NCBI GenBank assembly: GCA_900551815.1
Contig: URXE01000028.1
Location: 1 to 30,532, forward strand
DNA from: an uncultured Collinsella sp.
GTDB taxonomy: Bacteria; Actinomycetota; Coriobacteriia; Coriobacteriales; Coriobacteriaceae
Length of the DNA: 30,532 nt
Direction: 5' to 3'
In this document: positions 7,866-15,265 of the stretch, one piece after another
Position numbering within the stretch: position 1 is the first letter of the stretch
How the letters are laid out: each line of letters opens with the position of its first letter
Position numbers and translations under genes: made by a program
The notes under the pieces: model-generated
Database searches by the model: none
Told to the model about the DNA's origin: nothing
The model's input: the letters and a program-made list of their open reading frames with translations, nothing else

Positions 7866-7879
7866 TGTAATCGTTTTCA
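7866..7879. promoter_or_regulatory. LacI-family operator, copy 2
   Basis: Exact repeat of the 14-bp site at 7840-7853, spaced 26 bp start to start (about 2.5 helical turns). The pair sits between the regulator gene and the transporter gene, where the scrAB promoter must be. No confident -35/-10 pair was identified. Confidence 0.85.
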
Positions 7880-7967
7880 TAGTAGGGTGAACGGTAGGAA
7901 AAAGCCGGCGAATGGTAGTTTTACCGCAAAAACAGGGGCCTCAAAGGCAGGCAGACATGCCCAAAGC

Positions 7968-8948
7968 CTAGACATTCATAAGTTGATGGCCGAGTTTGAG
8001 CGTCTTGAGACCGCTCTCCCCCTCCACGCCATCGAGCGTGTTGAGCAACATATTGGTCGCCTCGACGCCACTGGTCAGGTAGCCATAATGCACGGTGGGA
8101 ATGCCGCCCGTCAGCGCGCGCAAAAACGCGTTGTCGCCAAAACCGCTCACGCGGTGTATACCCTCGCCCATGCCGCGAACCTCATCGATGGCACGCAGCG
8201 CGCCCGCCGCCATGGTGTCGGTCGCGCACGCGATAAACGAAACATCGGGGTCGACGGAAAGCAGTTCACGCGCCGCACCATAGCCCGAGTCGAGCGTAAA
8301 CGAGCCCAGGCGAATTAAGGCGGCATCGAGCGGGTTGCCCGCGGCGCGCAATCCGGCCTCAAAACCGCGACGGCGGTCATAACCAGCCGCGCGGTCTTCT
8401 TCGGTAACTCCAATATAGGCAATCTTGCCATTCACACGGCCCGCAAGCGCCTGACCCAGCTCAAAGGCAGCCTCGTAATCGTCGTGATAGACGCACGCCG
8501 CGCCCTCGACGTTTTGGCCAATCAGCACAATGGGCACACGGCAAGACGTAATGGCCGCACGATGTTCGTCGGTGATCATGGTTGCCACCAGCACAATGCC
8601 ATCGACCGGATGGTTCTGGAACAGGTCGAGATACTCGAGCTCACGCTCGGCCACGTTGTCAGTATTCGCGAGCAGCATCTGGTAGCCACGGCGACCGAGC
8701 ACCTGGCCAATACCGGCGGTAATGCGGCTCACGGATTCCGAGTTGATCTTGGGCACGATGACGCCGACGAGCTTGGTGGAGCCGGTGCGCAGCGCGCGAG
8801 CCTGGCTGGACCGCACGTATCCGGTCAGCTCAATCGCTTGCTTAATGCGCTCGGCCTTGTCCGCCGAGATATATCCACCGTTGAGGTAGCGCGAGACGGC
8901 GGCGCTCGAAACGCCCGCCAGCTCGGCCACATCTTTCATCTTTACCAC
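7968..8948 (-). CDS. scrR: LacI-family repressor of the sucrose operon
   Basis: A cytoplasmic DNA-binding repressor. The N-terminus MKDVAELAGVSSAAVSRYLNGGYIS is a classical LacI helix-turn-helix with hinge helix to about residue 60. A periplasmic-binding-protein-like sensor domain follows (VGVIVPKINSESVSRITAGI..., HPVDGIVLVAT, DNAFLRALTGGIPTVHYGYLTSG). GTG at 8948 is chosen as the start because AGGGG lies 5 nt upstream; the ATG at 8939 is the alternative and changes only three residues. It lies upstream of, and in line with, EIIBC and GH32, with two operators between. The inducer is probably sucrose-6-phosphate or fructose, by analogy with ScrR. Confidence 0.88.
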   Translation of the reverse strand: MVKMKDVAELAGVSSAAVSRYLNGGYISADKAERIKQAIELTGYVRSSQARALRTGSTKLVGVIVPKINSESVSRITAGIGQVLGRRGYQMLLANTDNVAERELEYLDLFQNHPVDGIVLVATMITDEHRAAITSCRVPIVLIGQNVEGAACVYHDDYEAAFELGQALAGRVNGKIAYIGVTEEDRAAGYDRRRGFEAGLRAAGNPLDAALIRLGSFTLDSGYGAARELLSVDPDVSFIACATDTMAAGALRAIDEVRGMGEGIHRVSGFGDNAFLRALTGGIPTVHYGYLTSGVEATNMLLNTLDGVEGESGLKTLKLGHQLMNV

Positions 8949-9053
8949 GAGCACCCCTGACAACGAATTCACAAGCACCATGATAGCTGCCTTGCCAGCA
9001 AATTGAGTAAATAGAATTCCTGGTCGAGCAGATGCCCGCGCAGCGTCGAGCGG

Positions 9054-9077
9054 TCCGGCGTTTATTAAAACGCCGGA
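9054..9077 (-). terminator. Hairpin just after the pel-associated operon
   Basis: A perfect 10-bp stem (9054-9063 with 9068-9077) with a 4-nt loop lies 6 bp past the DUF4956 stop. The lower stem contains an A/T run, but no U-tract follows on the minus strand. Its position suggests the 3' end of the long pel operon. Confidence 0.45.
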
Positions 9078-9083
9078 ACCAAG

Positions 9084-9749
9084 TTATCCGTGGTACTCGC
9101 CGTTGTACTGGATGAGCGTCAGGTCCTCCACGCCGTCGAGCGCACGGATGGCGTCGGCATAGGGCATGCCCACGCCGTCCGAGAACACCTCGACGGCCAT
9201 CTCCACCTTGTCGCCGCGCATGGTCTTAGACTTAACGGTGAACTTGGTGCGGCCAAAGGCACGCACAATGTCGTCGCCCGTGGTCTGACCCGTATAGTGG
9301 ATAACCATCATGTACACGCGCGCCTTGTCCTGGTGCGTAGCGAAGCCGGCGATCATCACGACGATCACCACTGCCGCAAGCCCTACGAGCGCATACATGC
9401 CGGCACCCGCCGTAATGCCCGTGGTAATGGCCCAAAAAAGATACAGAAGATCGAGCGGGTCCTTGACCGCCGTACGGTAGCGGACGATAGACAGAGCACC
9501 GACCATACCGAGCGAGATGACCACGTTGGTCGAGATCGCGAGCGTCACCATGCAGGTGAGCACGCACATGCCCACAAGCGTCACGGCAAAGCTGCGCGAG
9601 TACACCACGCCGGTAAAAAAGCGCTTGTACACGTAGTAGATCAGGATGCCCATGGCGAGTGCCACGAGCAGCGAGAGGCCAATCTTGGCAGGGTCGACCT
9701 GGCCAAACGCCTCCAAGACGGAGTTCTTAAAAAAGTCCCTGGTGCTCAT
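9084..9749 (-). CDS. DUF4956 membrane protein
   Basis: The 221-residue protein has three to four membrane segments (about residues 22-40, 55-76, 78-92 and 105-135) and a soluble C-terminal alpha/beta domain. The signature GMVGALSIVRYRTAVKDPLDLLYLFWAITTGITAGAGMY is typical of DUF4956 proteins. These commonly sit beside VTC-domain and CotH-like genes, as here. Biochemical function is unknown. It is last in the pel operon, 39 bp after the VTC gene. The ATG at 9749 has GAGGGG about 11 nt upstream, a rather long gap. Confidence 0.88.
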   Translation of the reverse strand: MSTRDFFKNSVLEAFGQVDPAKIGLSLLVALAMGILIYYVYKRFFTGVVYSRSFAVTLVGMCVLTCMVTLAISTNVVISLGMVGALSIVRYRTAVKDPLDLLYLFWAITTGITAGAGMYALVGLAAVVIVVMIAGFATHQDKARVYMMVIHYTGQTTGDDIVRAFGRTKFTVKSKTMRGDKVEMAVEVFSDGVGMPYADAIRALDGVEDLTLIQYNGEYHG

Positions 9750-9788
9750 GGTCTAAATATCCCCTCGGTTCTCAAAATCCGATTCCCA

Positions 9789-10544
9789 CTAATTAAATCC
9801 GCGCAGGTAGGCGGTCTTTTCGTAGCACAGGCAGTACTTGGAGACCGCCGTGAGCTCAGCCGCGCCCGGCGGCACCATATCGCGCACCAGCTGCGGGCAA
9901 AACTCGGTAAACTTGACCTCCATCACTAGTTTGCCGGGCTCCAAGACCGGCAGCGCGGGCAAGGTCGCATCAAAGATATCGAAGCTTCCCACCGCGGCGC
10001 GCACGTTCATGTCAAACGTAACGCGCACGGTGCCCTCGTCCATCACCCACGGCTCGCGCTCGTAATCCACGATGGTGCGCGGGCGCATCATGTTGCAGAT
10101 GCACTCGATATAGAACTCACGGCAGAGTTGGTGGGGGCTCCTGAGCAAAAAGTCGTAGTCGCCGGCCAGAATCTGCTCAAACTCGTCGCGCGTGAGCGGC
10201 GCGTCCTCCTTGTAGATCCAGCTACCGTACTTCTTTTTACGCTCGAGCTTAATCACCTTGTCGCTGCCGTTATAGATGCGCACGCGATACTTTTTGCGCA
10301 TGAGAATACCGGCGTCTTTTTCCTCGTAGGCCGAGTTGCAATAGTCATCAAAGTACAGGCTGCGAATGGTGTAGCCGCCCGCCTGCGCATGCTTATCCAG
10401 CTTAAACACCGGCGCCATACGGCAGGCCAGCGCGGAATGCTCGCCCTCGTTAATGAGATATTTGAGCTCGTGGCGGTAACGCTCCTGCGTGGTACGCGCA
10501 GGAGGAGCCGCCAGGCGCTCAAGCAGCGCGCTAGCCCTCCTCAT
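9789..10544 (-). CDS. VTC-domain protein (polyphosphate polymerase-like)
   Basis: The 251-residue protein is a stand-alone VTC domain, the tunnel-fold domain that in yeast Vtc4 makes polyphosphate from ATP. It shows the basic and acidic tunnel motifs: YRHELKYLI (residues 23-31), TIRSLYFDDYCNSAYEEK, KYRVRIYNG, IKLERKKKYGSWIYKE and near the end LVMEVKFTEFCPQLVRDM. Lys/Arg and Glu positions expected to bind phosphate and metal are therefore present. There is no SPX domain and no membrane segment. The ATG at 10544 has GGAGG 6 nt upstream and overlaps the CotH gene end by 14 nt, so translation is coupled. Activity as a polyphosphate polymerase is inferred from the family, not shown. Confidence 0.88.
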   Translation of the reverse strand: MRRASALLERLAAPPARTTQERYRHELKYLINEGEHSALACRMAPVFKLDKHAQAGGYTIRSLYFDDYCNSAYEEKDAGILMRKKYRVRIYNGSDKVIKLERKKKYGSWIYKEDAPLTRDEFEQILAGDYDFLLRSPHQLCREFYIECICNMMRPRTIVDYEREPWVMDEGTVRVTFDMNVRAAVGSFDIFDATLPALPVLEPGKLVMEVKFTEFCPQLVRDMVPPGAAELTAVSKYCLCYEKTAYLRGFN

Positions 10545-12300
10545 ACGTGTCCTCCACGACCTTACCACCGTCCTGCACGTAAAAGCACTTCATGCCGTAC
10601 TGTTTGCCGTCATCGGTCACATAGTAGTCAAACGCATCTTGCGTATAGCCGTCGGAGTTGGTGGCACGCACGCGCACAAAGTACTGACCGGTATCGGGCG
10701 CATCGCACGTTACCTCCGGCAGCAGCACGTCCTCGGCCTTAAAGATCACGTCAGTAATGGCATAGTCGCGCGCAAGCTCCACGGTATAGCGAATATCGCG
10801 CGCCTTAAAGTCGTAGGACGCATCCCAGTTGATGCGCAGCTTACCGTTATCGATCTGTGGCACGCCAATGTAGAACGGCATGGGCTTTTTATAGCTCTCG
10901 CGAAAGCTCTTATAGTTCTCCTCGATCTCGGAAGGAATCGCCGCGGCAATCTGCTCGTATTCGTCCTTGGTCACGGGCAGATTCTCCAGGTCGGGCGCAG
11001 CAAAGACGAGCGGCTCCGTGACCTCGCGATAATGCTCGATCATCTTGCTCAGGCGCCCTTCGGTCAAATACGAGCGCAAGTCCTTGACAGCACGGTCGAG
11101 TTCGCTGCGAAACGACTTGCTGCGCAACGCGCGGTTAAACAGCACGTTGCCCCAGTAGTTGCTCACGCCGCGCTCCCAGCTCGCATAGTCCGAGAACCCC
11201 TTCAGGCTCAACTCAAGCTTACGCAGCATGCCGTCGTTATCCCAATCTAAAAAGTACCAGGTATTTGAGTTAAGTGGGCTGTACAGATAGCAGTTACGGT
11301 TCTGCGTATCGCAGTTGCCCGTCAGGATCTGAAACGCCAGCCAATAGACCAGATTCTCGGTATCAAAGTAGGTGTCGAGCACGTTATCGATCTTTTGCGT
11401 ATCGTCGTTGAGCGCATCGAGCATCTCGATTAACTTGGCATGGTCCGAATCGCCCTTAATCTCGAGCATGCCCTCAAACGCCGTCTGGTTATAGTCGGGG
11501 TCATCGGTGAGCTTAATGGTGTCTTCGAAGCGATGGAAATCGAAGCTGTTCACCTTATAGAGATGCCCGCTCTTATCCAAACCGTGGGCCTTGAGCGCCG
11601 TCTTGTTGAGCTGCTCGACCTGCGTAAACAGTCCGTAGTCCTCAAAGGTGTCGTTAGATTTTTCGGTCTGGTCGCACACCCATAAGTGCACAAACTGCGT
11701 GCGCAGGCCCATCATCTGGGGAATGCCGCGGATCAGATCGTAGGCCATCTTGTTACGAAAGCGCATGCCCTCGCCCATGTGCTTGTTAAGCGCAATCGCG
11801 CGCTGCTGGCGCCACGTGCCCTTGCCCCTTTTGAGCTCCACCTTATAGTTCTTTTGCGTATAGGTACTCGACGTCTGACCGCGCACCTGCACCGTGGCGT
11901 TGGGTGCCTCCTCGCCATAGCCGACCTCGCCAGCAACGGGGCCCTTATCATCGCCAGGCTGCAGCAGGCCCATAACCTGATAGCGCGTCACGCCCATGTC
12001 GGCATAGTCGTAGACCGAGTAGGTATTGATCTCGGCCCAGCTATGATCGGTATTCTCGGAGCTGTTGCCGCGAGAGACCGTCAGGTACATGCATACGATG
12101 CCCGAGTCATCGTAGACCTCGTACAGCTCATCCTTGTCACGAAGGTGCTTGGTCTCGCTAGACGCATCGGCCTTTTTAATCTTGCCCTGCTTCTTGGTCT
12201 TTTTTGCCGAGGATTCGTCCTGCGAAGAGCAGCCCGAAAGCAGCAATGTGCCGGCAGCCGCCTCAATCAAGCGGCGACGCGATATCATCCTATCGGTCAT
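10531..12300 (-). CDS. CotH-like kinase domain lipoprotein
   Basis: The 589-residue protein begins with a short basic n-region (MTDRMISRRR), a hydrophobic stretch and lipobox LLSGC with Cys24, so it is an exported lipoprotein. Residues about 130-420 are a CotH-type atypical kinase: NYKVELKRGKGTWRQQRAIALNKH, DYGLFTQVEQLNK, the catalytic-loop-like NCDTQNRNCYLY and the metal Asp motif FLDWDND. The C-terminus (about 490-575) looks like a fibronectin III-like beta domain (LRINWDASYD...YTVELARDY...YFVRVRATNSDG). CotH of Bacillus phosphorylates spore-coat protein, but no sporulation genes are here. The ATG at 12300 has GGGGAGG 5 nt upstream and overlaps pelG by 11 nt. Substrate unknown; a surface protein or Pel-associated factor is plausible. 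Confidence 0.87.
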   Translation of the reverse strand: MTDRMISRRRLIEAAAGTLLLSGCSSQDESSAKKTKKQGKIKKADASSETKHLRDKDELYEVYDDSGIVCMYLTVSRGNSSENTDHSWAEINTYSVYDYADMGVTRYQVMGLLQPGDDKGPVAGEVGYGEEAPNATVQVRGQTSSTYTQKNYKVELKRGKGTWRQQRAIALNKHMGEGMRFRNKMAYDLIRGIPQMMGLRTQFVHLWVCDQTEKSNDTFEDYGLFTQVEQLNKTALKAHGLDKSGHLYKVNSFDFHRFEDTIKLTDDPDYNQTAFEGMLEIKGDSDHAKLIEMLDALNDDTQKIDNVLDTYFDTENLVYWLAFQILTGNCDTQNRNCYLYSPLNSNTWYFLDWDNDGMLRKLELSLKGFSDYASWERGVSNYWGNVLFNRALRSKSFRSELDRAVKDLRSYLTEGRLSKMIEHYREVTEPLVFAAPDLENLPVTKDEYEQIAAAIPSEIEENYKSFRESYKKPMPFYIGVPQIDNGKLRINWDASYDFKARDIRYTVELARDYAITDVIFKAEDVLLPEVTCDAPDTGQYFVRVRATNSDGYTQDAFDYYVTDDGKQYGMKCFYVQDGGKVVEDTYEEG

Positions 12301-13834
12301 CAGGACCTCCCCAACGATTGCGATACACACGGACCACCGTGCGCTCAAACACACCATGCGGCTCGCCCTCTAGACGCAGTTCCTCGTAGCGCTGCTCGGC
12401 ACGGTCGAGCAAGCGGCCCAGCTGTGTAAAGCGACCCGTTTTGTCGGTCGCCACAATGGGCTGCTGACTCAGAATACGATACGGCAAGTTGGCGGTATAG
12501 GCATCGAGCCGCATGAGCGCCACAACAAAAAACACCGCCGCGCCGAGCAAAAAGCCAAAGCCATAAAACTGCTGCGGAAAGAACAGCGAGACGATGGTCG
12601 CCAGCCCCGCCACGACCGCGAACAGCCCGGAGGCAAGCACGGCGCCCTTGTAGTCGGTAAAGTACAGCAAGATGAGCATCACCGTATTGCCCACGGCATA
12701 CAGGCCATAGCCCACGCACAGCGTGCGGAAATACCCGTGCATCAGATTGTTGAAGCCCAGTGGCAGGGCCGAGAGCACCGTAGTCTCGAGCGAGATGACC
12801 GCTGCCGTCACAAACAGCTGCTTGAGCGCGCAAAACCGCAGCTCCCGGTTGAGCGTGGCGAGCATTTCCTCCTCGGCCACCACGATGTCGCCCACCACGC
12901 CGCCGTCGTTAAACAGGCTGTAGTAGTCGCGGTAGCGCGGATAGAAGTTGACCTCGACCGACACCACAAAGTTGACGGTCGTGACCAGGATCGTCAAAAA
13001 CGCGATGAGCGCCGGCACATCGTGGTAGGGCGCGCCATAAAACAGGCCTTTGACCTGCACGCCAATGGGCCCCGCCCAAATAATCACTAGGTGTGCAAAA
13101 AGTCCCAGGTTGGTAAACAGGCCCGTGAGCGCCAGCGGCATAAATTGGTCGAGCCACTGCAAAAAGAGCCAGGGGCTGCGGTCGCTCTGCGGAAAATACC
13201 GATACAGCAACACCACGTCCCAGGCGAGCATGACGCCGTAGCCCAGGGCGATCGAGGCCAGCAGGCCCTCGACCGGCGGCAGCCCCAGCGCCAGCGCGGC
13301 CAGGGCACACAGACACGCCATGCCAATGGCCGCGGCAAAACTGCACAGAATACCGCGGTAATCCTTAATGGCCGTGAGGTAACTCATGCCGTTCCAGTTG
13401 ACGATCATAATGTTGAACAGCCACAGGCACAGCAGCCCCTGCAGCAGCGTGGCGCCTGAGAACAGCAAAAAGATGCCGTAGAGCACCGTGCCCGCTACGA
13501 GCATGATAGCGTTGGAGCCCCAAAACGAGGGCAAGACCTCTTCTTCGCGCTCGGCAAAGAGCATATCGGCCAAAAAGCGCGTGACCGGCATGGAGAAAAA
13601 GCTCGTGAGCGTAAGCGACGCCAGCAGCGTATAGGTCACCATGCACACCAGCAAGTCCTGGTTGGCGCGGCTCACGCCCCACAGGCCGCACAGCACCAAG
13701 ATACCCACCTGCAGCAGCACACCCAGCAGCATGGGGCCCGTACACACAATGCCGGCGTAGCCATAGGCGCGCATCGTGGCAAACAGACCCTTGCGCCTAA
13801 ACAGGCGTTTGAGCTCAAAACCGATTCCGGCCAC
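12290..13834 (-). CDS. pelG: Pel exopolysaccharide inner-membrane transporter PelG
   Basis: PelG is a multi-pass membrane protein of the MOP flippase type that works with PelD and PelE to bring the Pel polymer across the cytoplasmic membrane. The 514-residue product starts with the PelG hallmark MAGIGFELKRLF and has about twelve hydrophobic helices. Family-like patches include YAGIVCTGPMLLG, FSMPVTRFLADMLF, VNWNGMSYL, PYHDVPALIAFLTILVTTVNFVVSVEVNFYPRYRDYY and the cytosolic tail LLDRAEQRYEEL. It starts 3 bp after the pelF stop. No outer-membrane partner (PelB/PelC) is encoded, as expected in a Gram-positive cell. Confidence 0.95.
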   Translation of the reverse strand: MAGIGFELKRLFRRKGLFATMRAYGYAGIVCTGPMLLGVLLQVGILVLCGLWGVSRANQDLLVCMVTYTLLASLTLTSFFSMPVTRFLADMLFAEREEEVLPSFWGSNAIMLVAGTVLYGIFLLFSGATLLQGLLCLWLFNIMIVNWNGMSYLTAIKDYRGILCSFAAAIGMACLCALAALALGLPPVEGLLASIALGYGVMLAWDVVLLYRYFPQSDRSPWLFLQWLDQFMPLALTGLFTNLGLFAHLVIIWAGPIGVQVKGLFYGAPYHDVPALIAFLTILVTTVNFVVSVEVNFYPRYRDYYSLFNDGGVVGDIVVAEEEMLATLNRELRFCALKQLFVTAAVISLETTVLSALPLGFNNLMHGYFRTLCVGYGLYAVGNTVMLILLYFTDYKGAVLASGLFAVVAGLATIVSLFFPQQFYGFGFLLGAAVFFVVALMRLDAYTANLPYRILSQQPIVATDKTGRFTQLGRLLDRAEQRYEELRLEGEPHGVFERTVVRVYRNRWGGPDDR

Positions 13835-13837
13835 CGG

Positions 13838-15265
13838 CTACTCCCCCTCTCTGGGCAGGTCAAATGCACGCGCCGTCTCGTCATACAGCGCGCGATAGTT
13901 GGCGAGCATCTGCTCGTGTAGGTAGTAGGTCGCCACGCGACGCTGGCCGCGCTCCCCCATTTCCAGGCGGCGGACACGGCTCGCACACATGCGCTCCATG
14001 GCATCGGCCAGACCCTTGCGATACATGGGCGGGCTCACAAATCCGGCCACGCCAAAGTCGTCGCCGGGGGCGCCCTCGAGCAGCTCGCGGCAGCAGCCAA
14101 CCTCGGTCGTCACACAGGGGCGACGCGCGGCAAGCGATTCCAACACGCTCAACGGCTGGCCCTCCGAGATGCTCGTCAAAATGGTAAAGTCGAGCTTTTC
14201 CATGTACTCGACCACGTTGACGCGGCCGGTAAAGATCAAGTCACGCACGCCCAATGTCTCCACCAGCGCATGGCACTCGGCGCCATATTCCTCGTCGTCC
14301 ACGCCACCCATAATGTGCAGGCGCACGTGCGACAGGCGCTCGTGCAACTCAAAGAAGGCATAGATCATGGTCTTAACGTCCTTGATGGGCGCCAGGCGCA
14401 CCACCGCGCCAATGTCCACCCAGCCGTCATCGGGCTTTAAGGGAATGTTCTTAAAGCGGTCGAACTGAATACCGTTGGGGATAACCAGGCATTTTTCTGC
14501 ATCGCAACCCATGTCGATCTGCGTTTTGCGCGCGTTGTGGAACAAACTCGTCACACGAAAAGCGCGGCGGTAGATTTCCTCCGAAAGCAGGTAGAAAAAG
14601 CGGATCCAACGGTCCTTAAACGAGGGCACCACCCAGTCAGCGCGAATGATCTCTTCCTCGCGTTCGCGGGTATAGATGCCGTGCTCGGTCAGCAATGCCG
14701 GCGCGTTATTCATGCTGGAGCCCAAACTTGCGAGCAAACCGCCGTAGCCGGTCGAGATGGCGTGGTACACATCGGCCACCGGAACCTCACTGCCCAGCAG
14801 ATAAAGCACGGGCAGTAGCATGGAGCGCATGGTGTGGAATGCATCGGCAAAGGGCGTGTACGGGTACTCGGCCAGGCACACGTCGCGGAAGATGTCCATA
14901 AACGTGCGGCTCTGCAAAAATGAGAGCGGATGCACGTGACGGCGCTGGAAAATGTCGAACAGCACGTCCCAGTCCGGATTGGAGAGCGAAACCAGACGGC
15001 GCAGGGCCTCGCGCTCGCGGTCGTCGAAGTCGACTTCCTCCTGCTCGCCCGAAAGCCGCAGGGCATCGTCCAGGAACACCTCGTGTACCTCGACGACGTT
15101 GCCGGGCAGCTCATAGACAAACTTGCCGCGATCTTCGGCGTGAGCGCCAATCACCCACAGCACAAACTCATGCTCGGGCATGGCCGTGATGTAGCCGTGC
15201 ATCCAGGTGGACACACCGCCGTGCACGTAGGGGTAGCAGCCCTCGAGCACCAAGCAGATTCTCAT
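13838..15265 (-). CDS. pelF: Pel glycosyltransferase PelF (GT4)
   Basis: PelF is the cytoplasmic UDP-sugar (UDP-GlcNAc/GalNAc-class) transferase that polymerises the Pel backbone. The 475-residue GT-B enzyme has the PelF N-terminus CLVLEGCYPYVHGGVSTWMH, the family motif LTEHGIYTRERE (192-203), IPNGIQFDRF and the retaining GT4 donor site SEGQPLSVLE with Glu368 and Glu376. Length and motif order match PelF. Its ATG at 15265 overlaps the stop of the deacetylase gene by 4 nt, a sign of translational coupling. There is no signal peptide. Confidence 0.95.
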   Translation of the reverse strand: MRICLVLEGCYPYVHGGVSTWMHGYITAMPEHEFVLWVIGAHAEDRGKFVYELPGNVVEVHEVFLDDALRLSGEQEEVDFDDREREALRRLVSLSNPDWDVLFDIFQRRHVHPLSFLQSRTFMDIFRDVCLAEYPYTPFADAFHTMRSMLLPVLYLLGSEVPVADVYHAISTGYGGLLASLGSSMNNAPALLTEHGIYTREREEEIIRADWVVPSFKDRWIRFFYLLSEEIYRRAFRVTSLFHNARKTQIDMGCDAEKCLVIPNGIQFDRFKNIPLKPDDGWVDIGAVVRLAPIKDVKTMIYAFFELHERLSHVRLHIMGGVDDEEYGAECHALVETLGVRDLIFTGRVNVVEYMEKLDFTILTSISEGQPLSVLESLAARRPCVTTEVGCCRELLEGAPGDDFGVAGFVSPPMYRKGLADAMERMCASRVRRLEMGERGQRRVATYYLHEQMLANYRALYDETARAFDLPREGE

